Shown piece after piece: positions 1 to 10,360 of a stretch of DNA of 39,280 bases. The stretch is from BPIH01 sp042408925 (lineage in GTDB: Bacteria; Chloroflexota; Limnocylindria; Limnocylindrales; CSP1-4). Made by a program: the position numbers and the translations under genes. Each line of letters starts with the position of its first letter. Within the stretch, counting starts at the first letter, position 1. Location of the stretch: positions 1 to 39,280 of the forward strand of contig JBHOQO010000041.1 of the NCBI GenBank assembly GCA_042408925.1, in the 5' to 3' direction. The notes below the pieces were generated by a model that worked only from the letters and a program-made list of their open reading frames with translations, searched no databases and had not been told where the DNA came from.

Positions 1-664
1 ACCTCGGCGAGCCCGACGGCCCGCCGGAGCCGGCGGGTGACCTCCGGCGGGGCGACGACGACCCCGAGCCGCCGGCGGCGCGGCGCCTCGCCGGTCGCGA
101 GGCGATCGAGGCGGTCCCGGAGCCCCGCCTCGGCGGCGATGGCGAGGTAGAAGCCGTCGCCGAGCCGATGGGTGTCGATCCCGACGACCCGCCCCTCGCG
201 GTCGAGGAGGGGGCCGCCGGACGCGCCGGGGGCGAGGGGTGCGGTGTGCTCGATGGCGGGCCCGACGAGGGCGCCGCTCGGGCTCCGGAAGGTTCGTCCG
301 ACGCCCGAGACGAAGCCGAGGGTGAGGCGCGGGCCGTCGGGGCCGGCCGCGGCGGCGAGGACGGCCGCTCCGATGGCGACCGGCGCCTCCGACCAGGGGA
401 GGGCGGGTCGCTCGCCGGTGTCGGCCTCGAGGATGGCCAGGTCGCCGTCGGGGTCGAGGCCGAGGACCTTGCCCGGCCCGCGGGTCCCGTCGGCGAACGT
501 CACCGTCGTCTCCTCGCCGCGGAGGTTGTGGGCGTTCGTCGCCACGCGTCCCGGGGCAAGGACGAAGCCCGTCCCGCGGAAGCGCGAGCCGATCCCGACG
601 ACCGAGCCCATCGTCGACTCGGCGACGCGGGCGATCGTCCGTTCGATCTCCGTCAAACCGGCCA
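1..664 (-). CDS. Trypsin/HtrA-like serine protease, 3' end cut by window edge
   Basis: This is the N-terminal 221 codons of a chymotrypsin-fold (S1C-like) protease. The catalytic triad is readable: His46 in ATNAHNL, Asp75 in DGDLAIL and Ser149 in GASGGPLL, with the usual spacing, and GGPLLDREGRVVGID follows the serine as in HtrA/DegP proteins. The ATG at 664-662 is preceded by AGGAGGAC, a strong ribosome binding site. There is no signal peptide or membrane helix at the N-terminus (it begins MAGLTEIERTIARVAES), so the visible part looks cytoplasmic, unlike typical DegP. Any PDZ domain would lie beyond the left edge. The gene diverges from the HxlR regulator across a short gap holding a palindrome, so the regulator may also control it. 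The family call is firm; the substrate is unknown. Confidence 0.85.
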
Positions 665-680
665 TCGGTCGTCCTCCTGA

Positions 681-707
681 TAGACTTGTGACTTGCATGA
701 TGCAAGT
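681..707. promoter_or_regulatory. Putative -10 box plus perfect 17-bp palindromic operator
   Basis: Bases 691-707 read ACTTGCATGATGCAAGT, two perfect 8-bp arms around one central G, in the gap between the divergent protease and HxlR genes. TAGACT at 681-686 resembles a -10 box and would start transcription at about 693-695, inside the palindrome. HxlR proteins bind short inverted repeats in their own promoters, so this is probably the autoregulatory operator. It also covers the ATG at 697. Confidence 0.6.
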
Positions 708-1185
708 TAGCACCGATACGCCGTCGGCGCAAGACGTCGGCTACGATCCAGGGGTGAGTTCGGGTCTTCGACCGGTGGAGCTCGAGGCGGCCCTGGAACG
801 GGTCGGCGATCGTTGGAGCCTCCTCGTCGTCGCGGCGCTCCTCGAAGGTCCGCGCCGCTTTGGCGAGCTGGCGGCGGCGGTCCCCGGGATCGCCTCGAAC
901 GTCCTCGCCGACCGGCTCCGGCGCCTCGGGCGGGCCGGGGTCGTCGTCGCCCGACCCTACGAACGCCGTCCCGTCCGCTACGAGTACGCCCTCACCGCCG
1001 ACGGTGCCGAGCTGGCGGCGGCGATCCGCGCCCTCGCCGACTGGGGGGGAAGGCGGACCGGGGGAGGGGAGGGGGCGAGACACGCCGTCTGCGGGACGCG
1101 CCTCGAGCTCCGGTTCTGGTGCCCGACCTGCCGGGAGGCCGTCGCGGAGGCGGCCGCCGCCGGCATCGAGGAGGTCCGCTTGTGA
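697..1185 (+). CDS. HxlR-family (DUF24) winged-helix transcriptional regulator
   Basis: The protein has 162 residues from ATG 697; GTG 754 is an alternative giving 143. The core is the HxlR winged helix: LEAALERVGDRWSLLVVAAL, then FGELAAAVPGIASNVLADRL as recognition region and the wing ARPYERRPVRYEYALT. The C-terminal tail carries Cys residues in CGTRLELRFWCPTCREAV, a small CxxC knuckle that could bind metal or sense redox state (inference). No strong ribosome binding site is visible before either start, and the -10 box at 681-686 lies close to ATG 697, so a near-leaderless transcript is possible. The stop overlaps the start of the SDR gene by four bases, giving a two-gene operon likely autoregulated through the palindrome at 691-707. 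Confidence 0.85.
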   Translation: MMQVSTDTPSAQDVGYDPGVSSGLRPVELEAALERVGDRWSLLVVAALLEGPRRFGELAAAVPGIASNVLADRLRRLGRAGVVVARPYERRPVRYEYALTADGAELAAAIRALADWGGRRTGGGEGARHAVCGTRLELRFWCPTCREAVAEAAAAGIEEVRL

Positions 1186-1898
1186 GCGGGGAGGCAGCCG
1201 CCGTCCACGGGGGCCGGGTCGTCGTCGTGACCGGGGCGAGCGGCCGCTTGGGCGGCGTCGTCGCCCGCGCCTTTGCCGAGGCCGGCGACCGGCTCGCCCT
1301 CCTCGGACGCCGCGCCGACGCCCTCGACGCGCTGGCGGCCGAGCTGCCCGGCGGGGGCGAGCGCCACCTGGCGGTCGCGGTCGACCTCGTCGACGCCGAC
1401 GCGGCCCGGCGGGCGGCCGAGCGGGTGGCGACGGTGCTCGGTCCGGCGAGCGTCCTCCTCCACCTCGCCGGCGGCTACGAGGGCGGTCGGGGCCTCGCGG
1501 AGGCGCCCCTCGACGAATGGACGGCGATGCTCGACGTCAACCTCTGGCCGACGGTCAACGCCCTCCGGGCGTTCCTGCCCCAGATCCGGAGCGCCGACGG
1601 CGGCCGGATCGTGACCGTCTCGACGCCCTTCGCACGGGCGCCGCTTGCCAGCGGGGCCGCCTACTCGGCGACGAAGGCCGCGGTCGAGGCGACGACCCTC
1701 TCGGTGGCTCGGGAGCTCGCCGGAACGGGCGCGACGGCGAACGTCATCCTCGTCCGGACCATCGGCGACGCGAAGCCGCACCACACGCGGCCCGGCGAGA
1801 TCGTCGCCGCCCTCCGTTGGCTCTGCTCACCGGAGGGCGGGGTCGTGAACGGCCAGCTCATTCCGGTTCTCGGTCGCGGGCTCCCGGCCGGATCCTGA
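1182..1898 (+). CDS. Short-chain dehydrogenase/reductase (SDR)
   Basis: A 238-residue Rossmann-fold oxidoreductase starting at GTG 1182, which overlaps the HxlR stop as GTGA. The nucleotide-binding turn reads TGASGRLG, a variant of TGxxxGxG in which one glycine has moved; an Asn equivalent sits in DVNLWPTVNAL; the catalytic Ser is in VTVSTPFARAPL and the YxxxK pair in AYSATKAAVEA. These are the classical SDR catalytic residues, so the enzyme should be active with NAD(P)H. The segment around the proline-rich substrate loop is short. The substrate cannot be told from sequence. Coupling to an HxlR regulator suggests induction by an aldehyde, quinone or other electrophile, but that is inference. 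SDR is certain, the role is not. Confidence 0.85.
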   Translation: MSGEAAAVHGGRVVVVTGASGRLGGVVARAFAEAGDRLALLGRRADALDALAAELPGGGERHLAVAVDLVDADAARRAAERVATVLGPASVLLHLAGGYEGGRGLAEAPLDEWTAMLDVNLWPTVNALRAFLPQIRSADGGRIVTVSTPFARAPLASGAAYSATKAAVEATTLSVARELAGTGATANVILVRTIGDAKPHHTRPGEIVAALRWLCSPEGGVVNGQLIPVLGRGLPAGS

Positions 1899-2015
1899 GG
1901 GCGCGTCGTGAAGGGCCGGCGGGGCGGCGCCGGGGGTTCTCGGGCGGGCCGAGCGTTCCCGGGGGCGAGCCTGATGCCCGCCGGGACGACCGACTCCGCC
2001 TCACCTCGTCGATCC

Positions 2016-2308
2016 TGTGCACCCCGTGCATGTTTGCGGCTCGAGGCCTGGCGCGCAAGGTCGACCGCTGCCGTCCCTCGTTGATCCTGTGCACCCCGTG
2101 CACGTTTGCGGCGGGGGCGTGCACGGGGTGCACATCTTCGCGCCTCTGGCCCCCGCCCGGCTCGGTGGCGTGCACCCCCCGCACGATTTTGACGGGGAGC
2201 CCGTTGCTCGCGCGCCGGCCGGTCGGCGGCGTGCACCCCACGCACGGATGCGACGCGACGGCCGCTCCGGAGCCACGACCGGCCTCCAGGATGTGCACGG
2301 GACGCACG
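2016..2308. repeat. GTGCAC-pair element, copy 1 (in 536-bp gene-free stretch)
   Basis: No convincing gene lies between 1899 and 2434. This part holds six near-palindromic 16-mers, each a pair of GTGCAC-like hexamers about 3 bp apart, starting at 2017, 2089, 2118 (reverse orientation), 2170, 2231 and 2293. The last three are partly degenerate, with GCAC as the second half. The same series recurs at 11699-11991 with identical spacing. From 2088 to 2308 the two copies align over 221 bp without a gap, about 169 identities by hand count. Function unknown: structured RNA, binding-site array or mobile repeat are all possible. The remaining bases of the gap show no further signal apart from the promoter at 2435-2462. 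Confidence 0.75.
2088..2134. other. 17-bp perfect inverted repeat with 13-nt loop
   Basis: TGTGCACCCCGTGCACG (2088-2104) is followed after 13 bases by its exact reverse complement (2118-2134). The loop is TTTGCGGCGGGGG. No T-tract follows, so this does not look like a simple intrinsic terminator. It is the best conserved part of the GTGCAC element and recurs at 11771-11817. Confidence 0.85.
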
Positions 2309-2434
2309 CGTCCCTTCTTGCGCCCGTAGCTGCGGCGTCCCGGGGCGCCGCTCCGGCCGGTCCGCACTCGCCGGCCGAGGCGCTCGTCGGCGGCAGGTCA
2401 CCAGACGCCTGCCGCAGCGCCGTCCCCGCCCCCC

Positions 2435-2462
2435 TTGACACCGCCCGCGCACCGGGGATGAT
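2435..2462 (+). promoter_or_regulatory. Putative sigma-70-type promoter for the GYD gene
   Basis: A perfect TTGACA at 2435-2440 is followed after 16 bp by GATGAT at 2457-2462, four of six matches to TATAAT. Transcription would start near 2470, about 30 nt before the ATG of the GYD-domain gene. Confidence 0.5.
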
Positions 2463-2499
2463 GGACACCGGGCCACGCCGGGAATGAAGGAGGGACACG

Positions 2500-2820
2500 A
2501 TGGCAAAGTATCTGTTCATCGGTTCGTACACGGCCGAGGGGGCCCGCGGCCTCCTCAGGGAGGGCGGGAGCGGCCGGCGAAAGGTCGCCGAGGAGGTCGT
2601 CCGGTCCCTCGGCGGGAGCGTCGAGGCGTACTACTTCGGCTTCGGGAGCGACGACTTCTACCTCATCGCGGACCTGCCGGACCACGCCGCCGCGGCGGCG
2701 CTGAGCCTCACCGTCGGCTCGAGCGGGGCGATCTCGATGCGGACGGTCGTCCTCCTCACGCCCGAGGACATCGACGCGGCGACGAAGCGGTCGGTCGAGT
2801 ATCGGGCGCCGGGCGCCTGA
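2500..2820 (+). CDS. GYD-domain protein
   Basis: A 106-residue protein starting at ATG 2500 after the ribosome binding site GAAGGAGGG (2485-2493). It begins MAKYLFIGSYTAEGARGLL and continues with AYYFGFGSDDFYLIADLPDHAAAAALSLTV and ISMRTVVLLTPEDID, the pattern of GYD-domain (PF08734) proteins: small dimeric alpha-beta barrel-like folds with a conserved Gly-Tyr/Ser-Asp stretch (here GSDDFY) and a C-terminal segment ending in a ThrProGlu-Asp motif. The biochemical function of the family is not known. It is a single-gene transcription unit behind a good promoter, followed by a hairpin and tRNA-Lys. No signal peptide is present. Family assignment is confident. Confidence 0.85.
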   Translation: MAKYLFIGSYTAEGARGLLREGGSGRRKVAEEVVRSLGGSVEAYYFGFGSDDFYLIADLPDHAAAAALSLTVGSSGAISMRTVVLLTPEDIDAATKRSVEYRAPGA

Positions 2821-2856
2821 CGGACCGCCGAGCTCAGCGGCCGGGCTCAGCGGCCG

Positions 2857-2881
2857 GGCCGGCGTCGGCGCGGCGCCGGCC
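2857..2881 (+). terminator. GC-rich stem-loop after the GYD gene
   Basis: GGCCGGCG (2857-2864) pairs with CGCCGGCC (2874-2881) across a 9-nt loop. There is no U-tract, as is usual in very GC-rich genomes, so termination is only a guess. A 13-bp tandem duplication of GCTCAGCGGCCGG lies just upstream at 2832-2857. Confidence 0.3.
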
Positions 2882-2888
2882 GATCCGG

Positions 2889-2894
2889 TACCCT
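2889..2894 (+). promoter_or_regulatory. Putative -10 box of the tRNA-Lys gene
   Basis: TACCCT preceded by GG lies 17 bases before the first base of the tRNA, allowing a start near 2901. The same GGTACCCT string occurs before the carAB leader at 5359-5366. No -35 box is recognisable. Confidence 0.4.
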
Positions 2895-2911
2895 ATCGCC
2901 CCGGACCCGGT

Positions 2912-2986
<75 letters not shown>

Positions 2987-3026
2987 CTGCCGCCGGCCCC
3001 AGCCGGCCAGGGTGCGTACCTCGTCG

Positions 3027-3929
3027 TCACTCCCGGACGTCGGCCCGGACGAAGATGACGGCGGCGAGCCCCAGGAGCCCCACCATCCAGAGGCCGAGGA
3101 CGACGAGGCCGAGGAGCGGATCGAGGCGCTCGCCCTCGAGCACAGGGGCGCCGAGCGGTCCTGCCGTGGCAAACGCCGCCTCGACATCGTCCCGGAGGGC
3201 GCTGAGCCGGGCGATGAGGAAGAACTTCGGGACGAGGGTCAGCCCGGCCTGCCGCCAGAGGTCGAGCCCCGCGATCGCCTGCTCGACGAGGGCGTACCCG
3301 GCAGCGATGACGAAGGCGAGGACGGCCGAGCGGGTGACGACGACGGCGAGGATGGCGAGGGCGGCGAAGGCGACGGCCCAGATCCAGACGACGGCGGCGG
3401 TGGCGCCGACGGCGGCCGGCGAGAGCGGGGCCGGGCTGCCGGAGCCGGTGATCGAGAGGAACGCCGGGAGGACGGCACCGAGGGCGAGGAGCGCTGCCAC
3501 CTGGCCGAGGGCGACGAGCCCGATCGAGACGACCCGGGCGGCGAAGACCCGGACCCGCCGCGGCTCGGCGAGGAGGACGTTCCGGATCGTCCCCCAGGTG
3601 TACTCGCTGCCGAGCCAGGAGACGGCGACGAAGACCGTCGCGAAGAAGATCGTCGAACCGAGGCTCAGGATCTGGATGAGGCTCCAGGGCCAGAGGTAGC
3701 GGTCGCGAACCTGCGCCATCTGCCGTTCGATCTCGGCATTCTGGCGTTCGATCTCGGCGACGAGGTCGGGCGGTGTCCCCGGGTCGATCGGCGGAACCTC
3801 GACCCGGCCGGCGTTCGAGGCGCTGCTGAGGAACGAGAAGGCAACGAGAGCGAGGACCCCGCCGATGACGAGCCAGAGGTCGAGCCGGCGTCGGAGGCGG
3901 AGCCACTCCGCGGCGAGGAGGGACGCCAA
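3027..3929 (-). CDS. ABC-2 type transporter permease
   Basis: A 300-residue membrane protein, the permease partner of the ATPase encoded just upstream on the same strand. One N-terminal helix (DLWLVIGGVLALVAFSFL) is followed by a long extracytoplasmic segment with a charged helix (EIERQNAEIERQMAQ), then about five helices and a final helix near the C-terminus. This is the ABC-2/NatB-like layout with a large first loop. The start chosen is TTG 3929, three bases after the ATPase stop; no ATG or GTG lies in this position, and GAGGTGG precedes it by about ten bases. Tight coupling with the ATPase implies one exporter complex. The substrate is unknown; drug, peptide or lipid export, or sodium extrusion, are all possible for this family. 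Confidence 0.85.
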   Translation of the reverse strand: MASLLAAEWLRLRRRLDLWLVIGGVLALVAFSFLSSASNAGRVEVPPIDPGTPPDLVAEIERQNAEIERQMAQVRDRYLWPWSLIQILSLGSTIFFATVFVAVSWLGSEYTWGTIRNVLLAEPRRVRVFAARVVSIGLVALGQVAALLALGAVLPAFLSITGSGSPAPLSPAAVGATAAVVWIWAVAFAALAILAVVVTRSAVLAFVIAAGYALVEQAIAGLDLWRQAGLTLVPKFFLIARLSALRDDVEAAFATAGPLGAPVLEGERLDPLLGLVVLGLWMVGLLGLAAVIFVRADVRE

Positions 3930-3931
3930 CG

Positions 3932-4888
3932 TCAGGCCACCTCGCCGGCCGTCGGCTCCTCGACCAGGTCGAGGAAGGCGTGCTCGAGGGACGGCCGCTC
4001 GAGCCGGACCTCGACGGGGAAGCAGCCGGCCTCGGCGAGCCGTCGAACGACGGCGCGGCCGAGCGGCTCGTCCGGATCCCGGGGCGATCCGCCGGCCGGG
4101 AGCCGCAGGGCGACCGGGTCGCGGTCGGGCTCCGGCTCGAAGCCCGCGACGGCGAGGAGGCCGGCCGCTCTCGTCCGCTCGGCCTCGTCGGCGAAGCGGA
4201 CGACGACCCAGCCGCCGTCGCCGCGGATCGTCTCGAGCGGTCCTTCGGCGACGACCCGGCCGCGGCGGACGACGGCGACGCGGTCGCAGAGCTGCTCGAC
4301 CTCCGAGAGGACGTGGCTCGAGAGGAAGATGGTCACGCCCTCGGCGGCGAGCCGGGCGATGAGGCGTCGGACGTCGACGACCCCGACGGGGTCGAGCCCG
4401 ACGGTCGGCTCGTCGAGGATGAGAAGCTCGGGACGATGGAGGATCGCGAGGCCGATGGCCAGGCGCTGCTGCATCCCCGTCGAGAAGGCCCGGACCTTTC
4501 GGCCGGCGGCGCCCCCGAGCCCGACGAAGTCGAGGACTTCCGCGATCCGCGCCTCGACGGCGGGGCCCCGCCGACCGGCGACGGCGGCGAAGATCCGCAG
4601 GTTGTCGCTGGCGGAGGCGGCCGGGTAGAAGGCCGGTCGCTCGACGAGGGCCCCGAGGCGGGCAAAGAGGGCCGGGTCGCGTCGGAGGGGACGGCCGAGG
4701 AGGCGGACCGAGCCGGCGTCGGCGCGGAGGAGGCCGAGGACGAGGCGGATCGTCGTCGTCTTCCCCGAGCCGTTCGGGCCCAGGAAGCCGTAGACGGTCC
4801 CCTCGGGGACGGCGAGGTCGATCCCGTCGACGGCCGTGACTCGACCGAAGGAGCGGCGGAGCCCGACGGCTTCGATGGCGAGCGCCAT
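3932..4888 (-). CDS. ABC transporter ATP-binding protein
   Basis: A 318-residue ATPase of the ABC-2 exporter class. Walker A is GPNGSGKTT (about residues 39-47), the signature is FSTGMQQRL instead of LSGGQ, Walker B plus catalytic Glu is LLILDEPTVGLDP, and the switch His is in FLSSHVLSE. About 90 residues after the core form the C-terminal extension common in DrrA/NatA-like subunits, ending LEHAFLDLVEE. It pairs with the permease three bases downstream. TACCAT lies exactly seven bases before the ATG, so the transcript may be leaderless. The substrate cannot be inferred. Confidence 0.92.
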   Translation of the reverse strand: MALAIEAVGLRRSFGRVTAVDGIDLAVPEGTVYGFLGPNGSGKTTTIRLVLGLLRADAGSVRLLGRPLRRDPALFARLGALVERPAFYPAASASDNLRIFAAVAGRRGPAVEARIAEVLDFVGLGGAAGRKVRAFSTGMQQRLAIGLAILHRPELLILDEPTVGLDPVGVVDVRRLIARLAAEGVTIFLSSHVLSEVEQLCDRVAVVRRGRVVAEGPLETIRGDGGWVVVRFADEAERTRAAGLLAVAGFEPEPDRDPVALRLPAGGSPRDPDEPLGRAVVRRLAEAGCFPVEVRLERPSLEHAFLDLVEEPTAGEVA

Positions 4889-4895
4889 GACCGGA

Positions 4896-4901
4896 ATGGT
4901 A
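4896..4901 (-). promoter_or_regulatory. Putative -10 box of the ABC operon, leaderless type
   Basis: On the minus strand TACCAT is followed by seven bases (TCCGGTC) and then the ATG at 4888. Transcription would begin at or next to the start codon. No Shine-Dalgarno sequence is present, in line with a leaderless mRNA. Confidence 0.45.
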
Positions 4902-4975
4902 ACGCCCGCTTGACGGAAGCGTATTGCGTCGCCTCGTCCAGGGACGGACGTGCTGGGGTGCGGTCCCGGGGCGGG

Positions 4976-5224
4976 TCAGGCCGCGGCCGTGGCGTCGGGG
5001 TTCGGCGCCAGGGCGGCGTCTCGTGGTTCGGCTGCGGCCAGGAGCCGCTCGAGGTCGTCGATCTCGGCCATCGCGGCGTCCCAGTCCGGGCTGTAGGGGA
5101 CGGCCGCCTCGAGCCGCGCGCGGGCCCGAGCGAGGCGGCGGCGCATGTCGTCCGAACCTGAGCCGCAGCGCGGTCGGCTCGCCGGATCGGCGGAAGCCCA
5201 AGCGGGAACGGCGACGACGTCCAT
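4976..5224 (-). CDS. Small hypothetical protein with helical core
   Basis: An 82-residue frame from ATG 5224 (GAGG six bases upstream), with an internal ATG 5146 giving 56 residues. The C-terminal part MRRRLARARARLEAAVPYSPDWDAAMAEIDDLERLLAAAE is strongly helical and alternates Arg/Ala and Leu as in short coiled-coil proteins. The first 26 residues look less structured and contain one Cys. I recognise no family. It lies between the ABC operon (87-bp gap) and the divergent carAB leader; TATCGT at ten bases before ATG 5224 could be its -10 box. The heptad-like pattern and acceptable ribosome binding site favour a real gene, but the start is uncertain. Confidence 0.5.
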   Translation of the reverse strand: MDVVAVPAWASADPASRPRCGSGSDDMRRRLARARARLEAAVPYSPDWDAAMAEIDDLERLLAAAEPRDAALAPNPDATAAA

Positions 5225-5360
5225 GGCGCCTCGAACGATACCCGGGACGGAGCCGCCTTCGCCTCCCCCAGACGCCGTATTCCGGCAGTTGACGGAGGTA
5301 CCGGTCCGGGTCGGCTCGACCGCTGACGAGCCGCGACGGCCGGCCGGTGGGACCTCGTGG

Positions 5361-5366
5361 TACCCT
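5361..5366 (+). promoter_or_regulatory. Putative -10 box of the carAB leader
   Basis: TACCCT preceded by GTGG, identical to the box before tRNA-Lys. Transcription from about 5373 would place the whole PyrR hairpin and Shine-Dalgarno region in the leader RNA. No clear -35 box. Confidence 0.4.
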
Positions 5367-5376
5367 TGCCGACGCA

Positions 5377-5435
5377 TCCTTGGCGGCCGGTCCAGAGAGG
5401 CCGGCGAGACCGGTCCCGTGAGGCCGGAAAGGAGG
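5377..5435 (+). promoter_or_regulatory. PyrR-binding RNA element in the carAB leader
   Basis: GCCGGTC-CAGAGA-GGCCGGC (5386-5405) forms a 7-bp hairpin with a six-base loop. Its core GGTCCAGAGAGGCC matches the PyrR binding-loop consensus ARUCCNGNGAGGYU except at the first and last base, which change together from A-U to G-C and keep the pair. The Shine-Dalgarno sequence AAAGGAGG follows at 5428-5435. TCCTT plus GGC upstream (5377-5384) can pair with GCC and AAGGA (5423-5433), which would enclose the PyrR hairpin and hide the Shine-Dalgarno sequence. Known PyrR elements respond to UMP/UTP against PRPP; in mycobacteria PyrR blocks translation. Here that mode is inferred. Confidence 0.75.
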
Positions 5436-5443
5436 TTCATCGC

Positions 5444-5530
5444 GTGCACTCGCTCGACTGCGCGGGCCCCACGCCGCCCGCCGACTCGTCCCATCCGTCG
5501 ATCCCGTCCTTCGTCCCGGGCCGCCCGTGA
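5444..5530 (+). CDS. 28-codon leader ORF overlapping carA
   Basis: GTG 5444 lies eight bases after a perfect AAAGGAGG and opens a 28-codon frame beginning VHSLDCAGPTPPADSS. Its TGA (5528-5530) overlaps the GTG start of carA (5527) as GTGA. carA itself has no good ribosome binding site, and its frame has a stop at 5419-5421 with no ATG, GTG or TTG before 5527, so the strong Shine-Dalgarno sequence appears to serve this leader ORF. Ribosomes finishing it could reinitiate at carA, so PyrR control of one Shine-Dalgarno would govern the operon. The peptide is Pro/Ser-rich with no recognisable fold and is probably important for its translation rather than its product. Confidence 0.5.
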   Translation: MHSLDCAGPTPPADSSHPSIPSFVPGRP

Positions 5531-6713
5531 TCCGACCGCCGCTGCCGCGGGCGAGCTCCATCGTCGATCCCCGGATCGGCGACCACGGACCGGCGCTCCT
5601 CGCCCTCGAAGACGGGCTCGTCATGGCCGGCATCGCCTTCGGGGCGCCGACGACGGCCGGCGGCGACCTCGTCGTCAACACCGCCCAGACCGGCTACCAG
5701 GAGGTCTGCACCGACCCCTCGTACGCCGGCCAGGTCGTCGTCATGACGTACCCGCTCATCGGCAACTACGGGCGGCTCCCCGAGGACGATCAGTCGATCC
5801 GGCCCTGGCTCCGCGGCCTCGTCGTCGGCCATGCGACGGCGGCGGTCCTCGACGACGCCCGCCAGCTCGCGACGCTTCTCCGGGAAGCCGGGATCCCGGC
5901 GATTGCCGGGATCGATACCCGCGCGCTTGCCCGCCACCTCCGGGCCCGGGGCTCGCTCCGGGGCGTGATCACCGCCCCGGGGGCCGTCGACCCGGAGGCC
6001 GCCGTCGCCGCGGCCCGGTCCGTCCCCCGCTGGGAGGACGTCGACTTTGTCGGTCAGGTCTCGCCGGCCGAGCGCACCGAGGTGGGCGACCCGGTCGAGG
6101 GCGGCCCCCTCGTCGCCGTCGTCGACCTCGGGCTCAAGGCGAACATCGTCCGCTCGCTCCGCCGCCGGGGGACGCGGGTTCGGATCCTTCCGCACACGGC
6201 GCGCCCCGAGGAAGCCCTCGCCCCCGACGTCGCCGGCGTCGTCCTCTCGCCGGGACCGGGCGACCCGGCCCGACTCACCGATCAGGTGGCCCTCGCCCGG
6301 GCCGTCATCGACGACGGACGGCCGCTCCTCGGGATCTGCCTCGGCCACCAGATCGTGGCCCGGGCGGCCGGGGCGGAAACCCGGCGGCTCCGGTTCGGCC
6401 ATCACGGCGCGAACCACCCGGTCCGGGACCTCGACTCGGGCGTCGTCGTCGTCACCGCCCAGAACCACGAGGTCGCCGTCGTCGCCGAGACCCTCGACCC
6501 GGCGACGGGCTTCGCGGTCAGCCAGGTGAACCTCAACGACGGGTCCGTCGAGGGGCTCCGCCACCGCGAGCTCCCGATCGAAACGGTCCAGTACCACCCC
6601 GAGGGGGCGCCGGGGCCCCTCGACGCCCTCGCCGTCTTCGATCGGTTCGTGGCGGCGTGTCGTTCGGGCGGCCGGGCGCCGCTGCCCCCGCCCGAGCCGG
6701 CGGCGGTCGCTCG

Positions 6714-6717
<4 letters not shown>
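5527..6717 (+). CDS. carA: Carbamoyl-phosphate synthase small subunit
   Basis: A 396-residue glutamine amidotransferase subunit that releases ammonia from glutamine and channels it to CarB for carbamoyl phosphate, used for pyrimidines and arginine. The N-terminal CPSase domain reads ALLALEDGLVMAG and NTAQTGYQEVCTDPSYAGQV. The class I amidotransferase domain has the nucleophile Cys271 in GICLGHQ and the His357/Glu359 pair in YHPEGAPGP, plus SPGPGDP for the oxyanion region. The length is slightly above that of E. coli CarA (382). The start is GTG 5527, overlapping the leader ORF. It overlaps carB by four bases (GTGA). The upstream PyrR element ties expression to pyrimidine supply. Confidence 0.97.
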
Positions 6718-10250
<3,533 letters not shown>

Positions 10251-10254
10251 GCGC

Positions 10255-10276
10255 CGCCCCGGCCGTCGGCGGGGCG
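10255..10276 (+). terminator. Possible stem-loop after carB
   Basis: CGCCCCG (10255-10261) pairs with CGGGGCG (10270-10276) around an 8-nt loop, starting five bases after the carB stop. There is no T-tract, so this is a weak call. Confidence 0.3.
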
Positions 10277-10360
10277 TGGGCGGAGGATCGGCGGAGGGTT
10301 GCCGGGCGGACGCGGGTGGGGCCCGCGGCGCTCAGGCGCCGTGGGCGCGTCCGGAGTCGC

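Noticed and set aside
2088..2134. Intrinsic terminator of the SDR gene
   Set aside because: The hairpin lies about 190 bp after the stop, has a 13-nt loop and no T-tract, and recurs elsewhere as part of a larger element.
1899..2499. Small plus-strand gene (2017-2487) with His-Pro-Val-His repeats
   Set aside because: The repeats come directly from GTGCACCCCGTGCAC; amino acid patterns appear in several frames and no codon-position bias supports this one.
3012..4628. Long plus-strand reading frame opposite the ABC genes
   Set aside because: It is an acidic low-complexity product of high GC content; the minus-strand ABC proteins have real motifs across the same bases.
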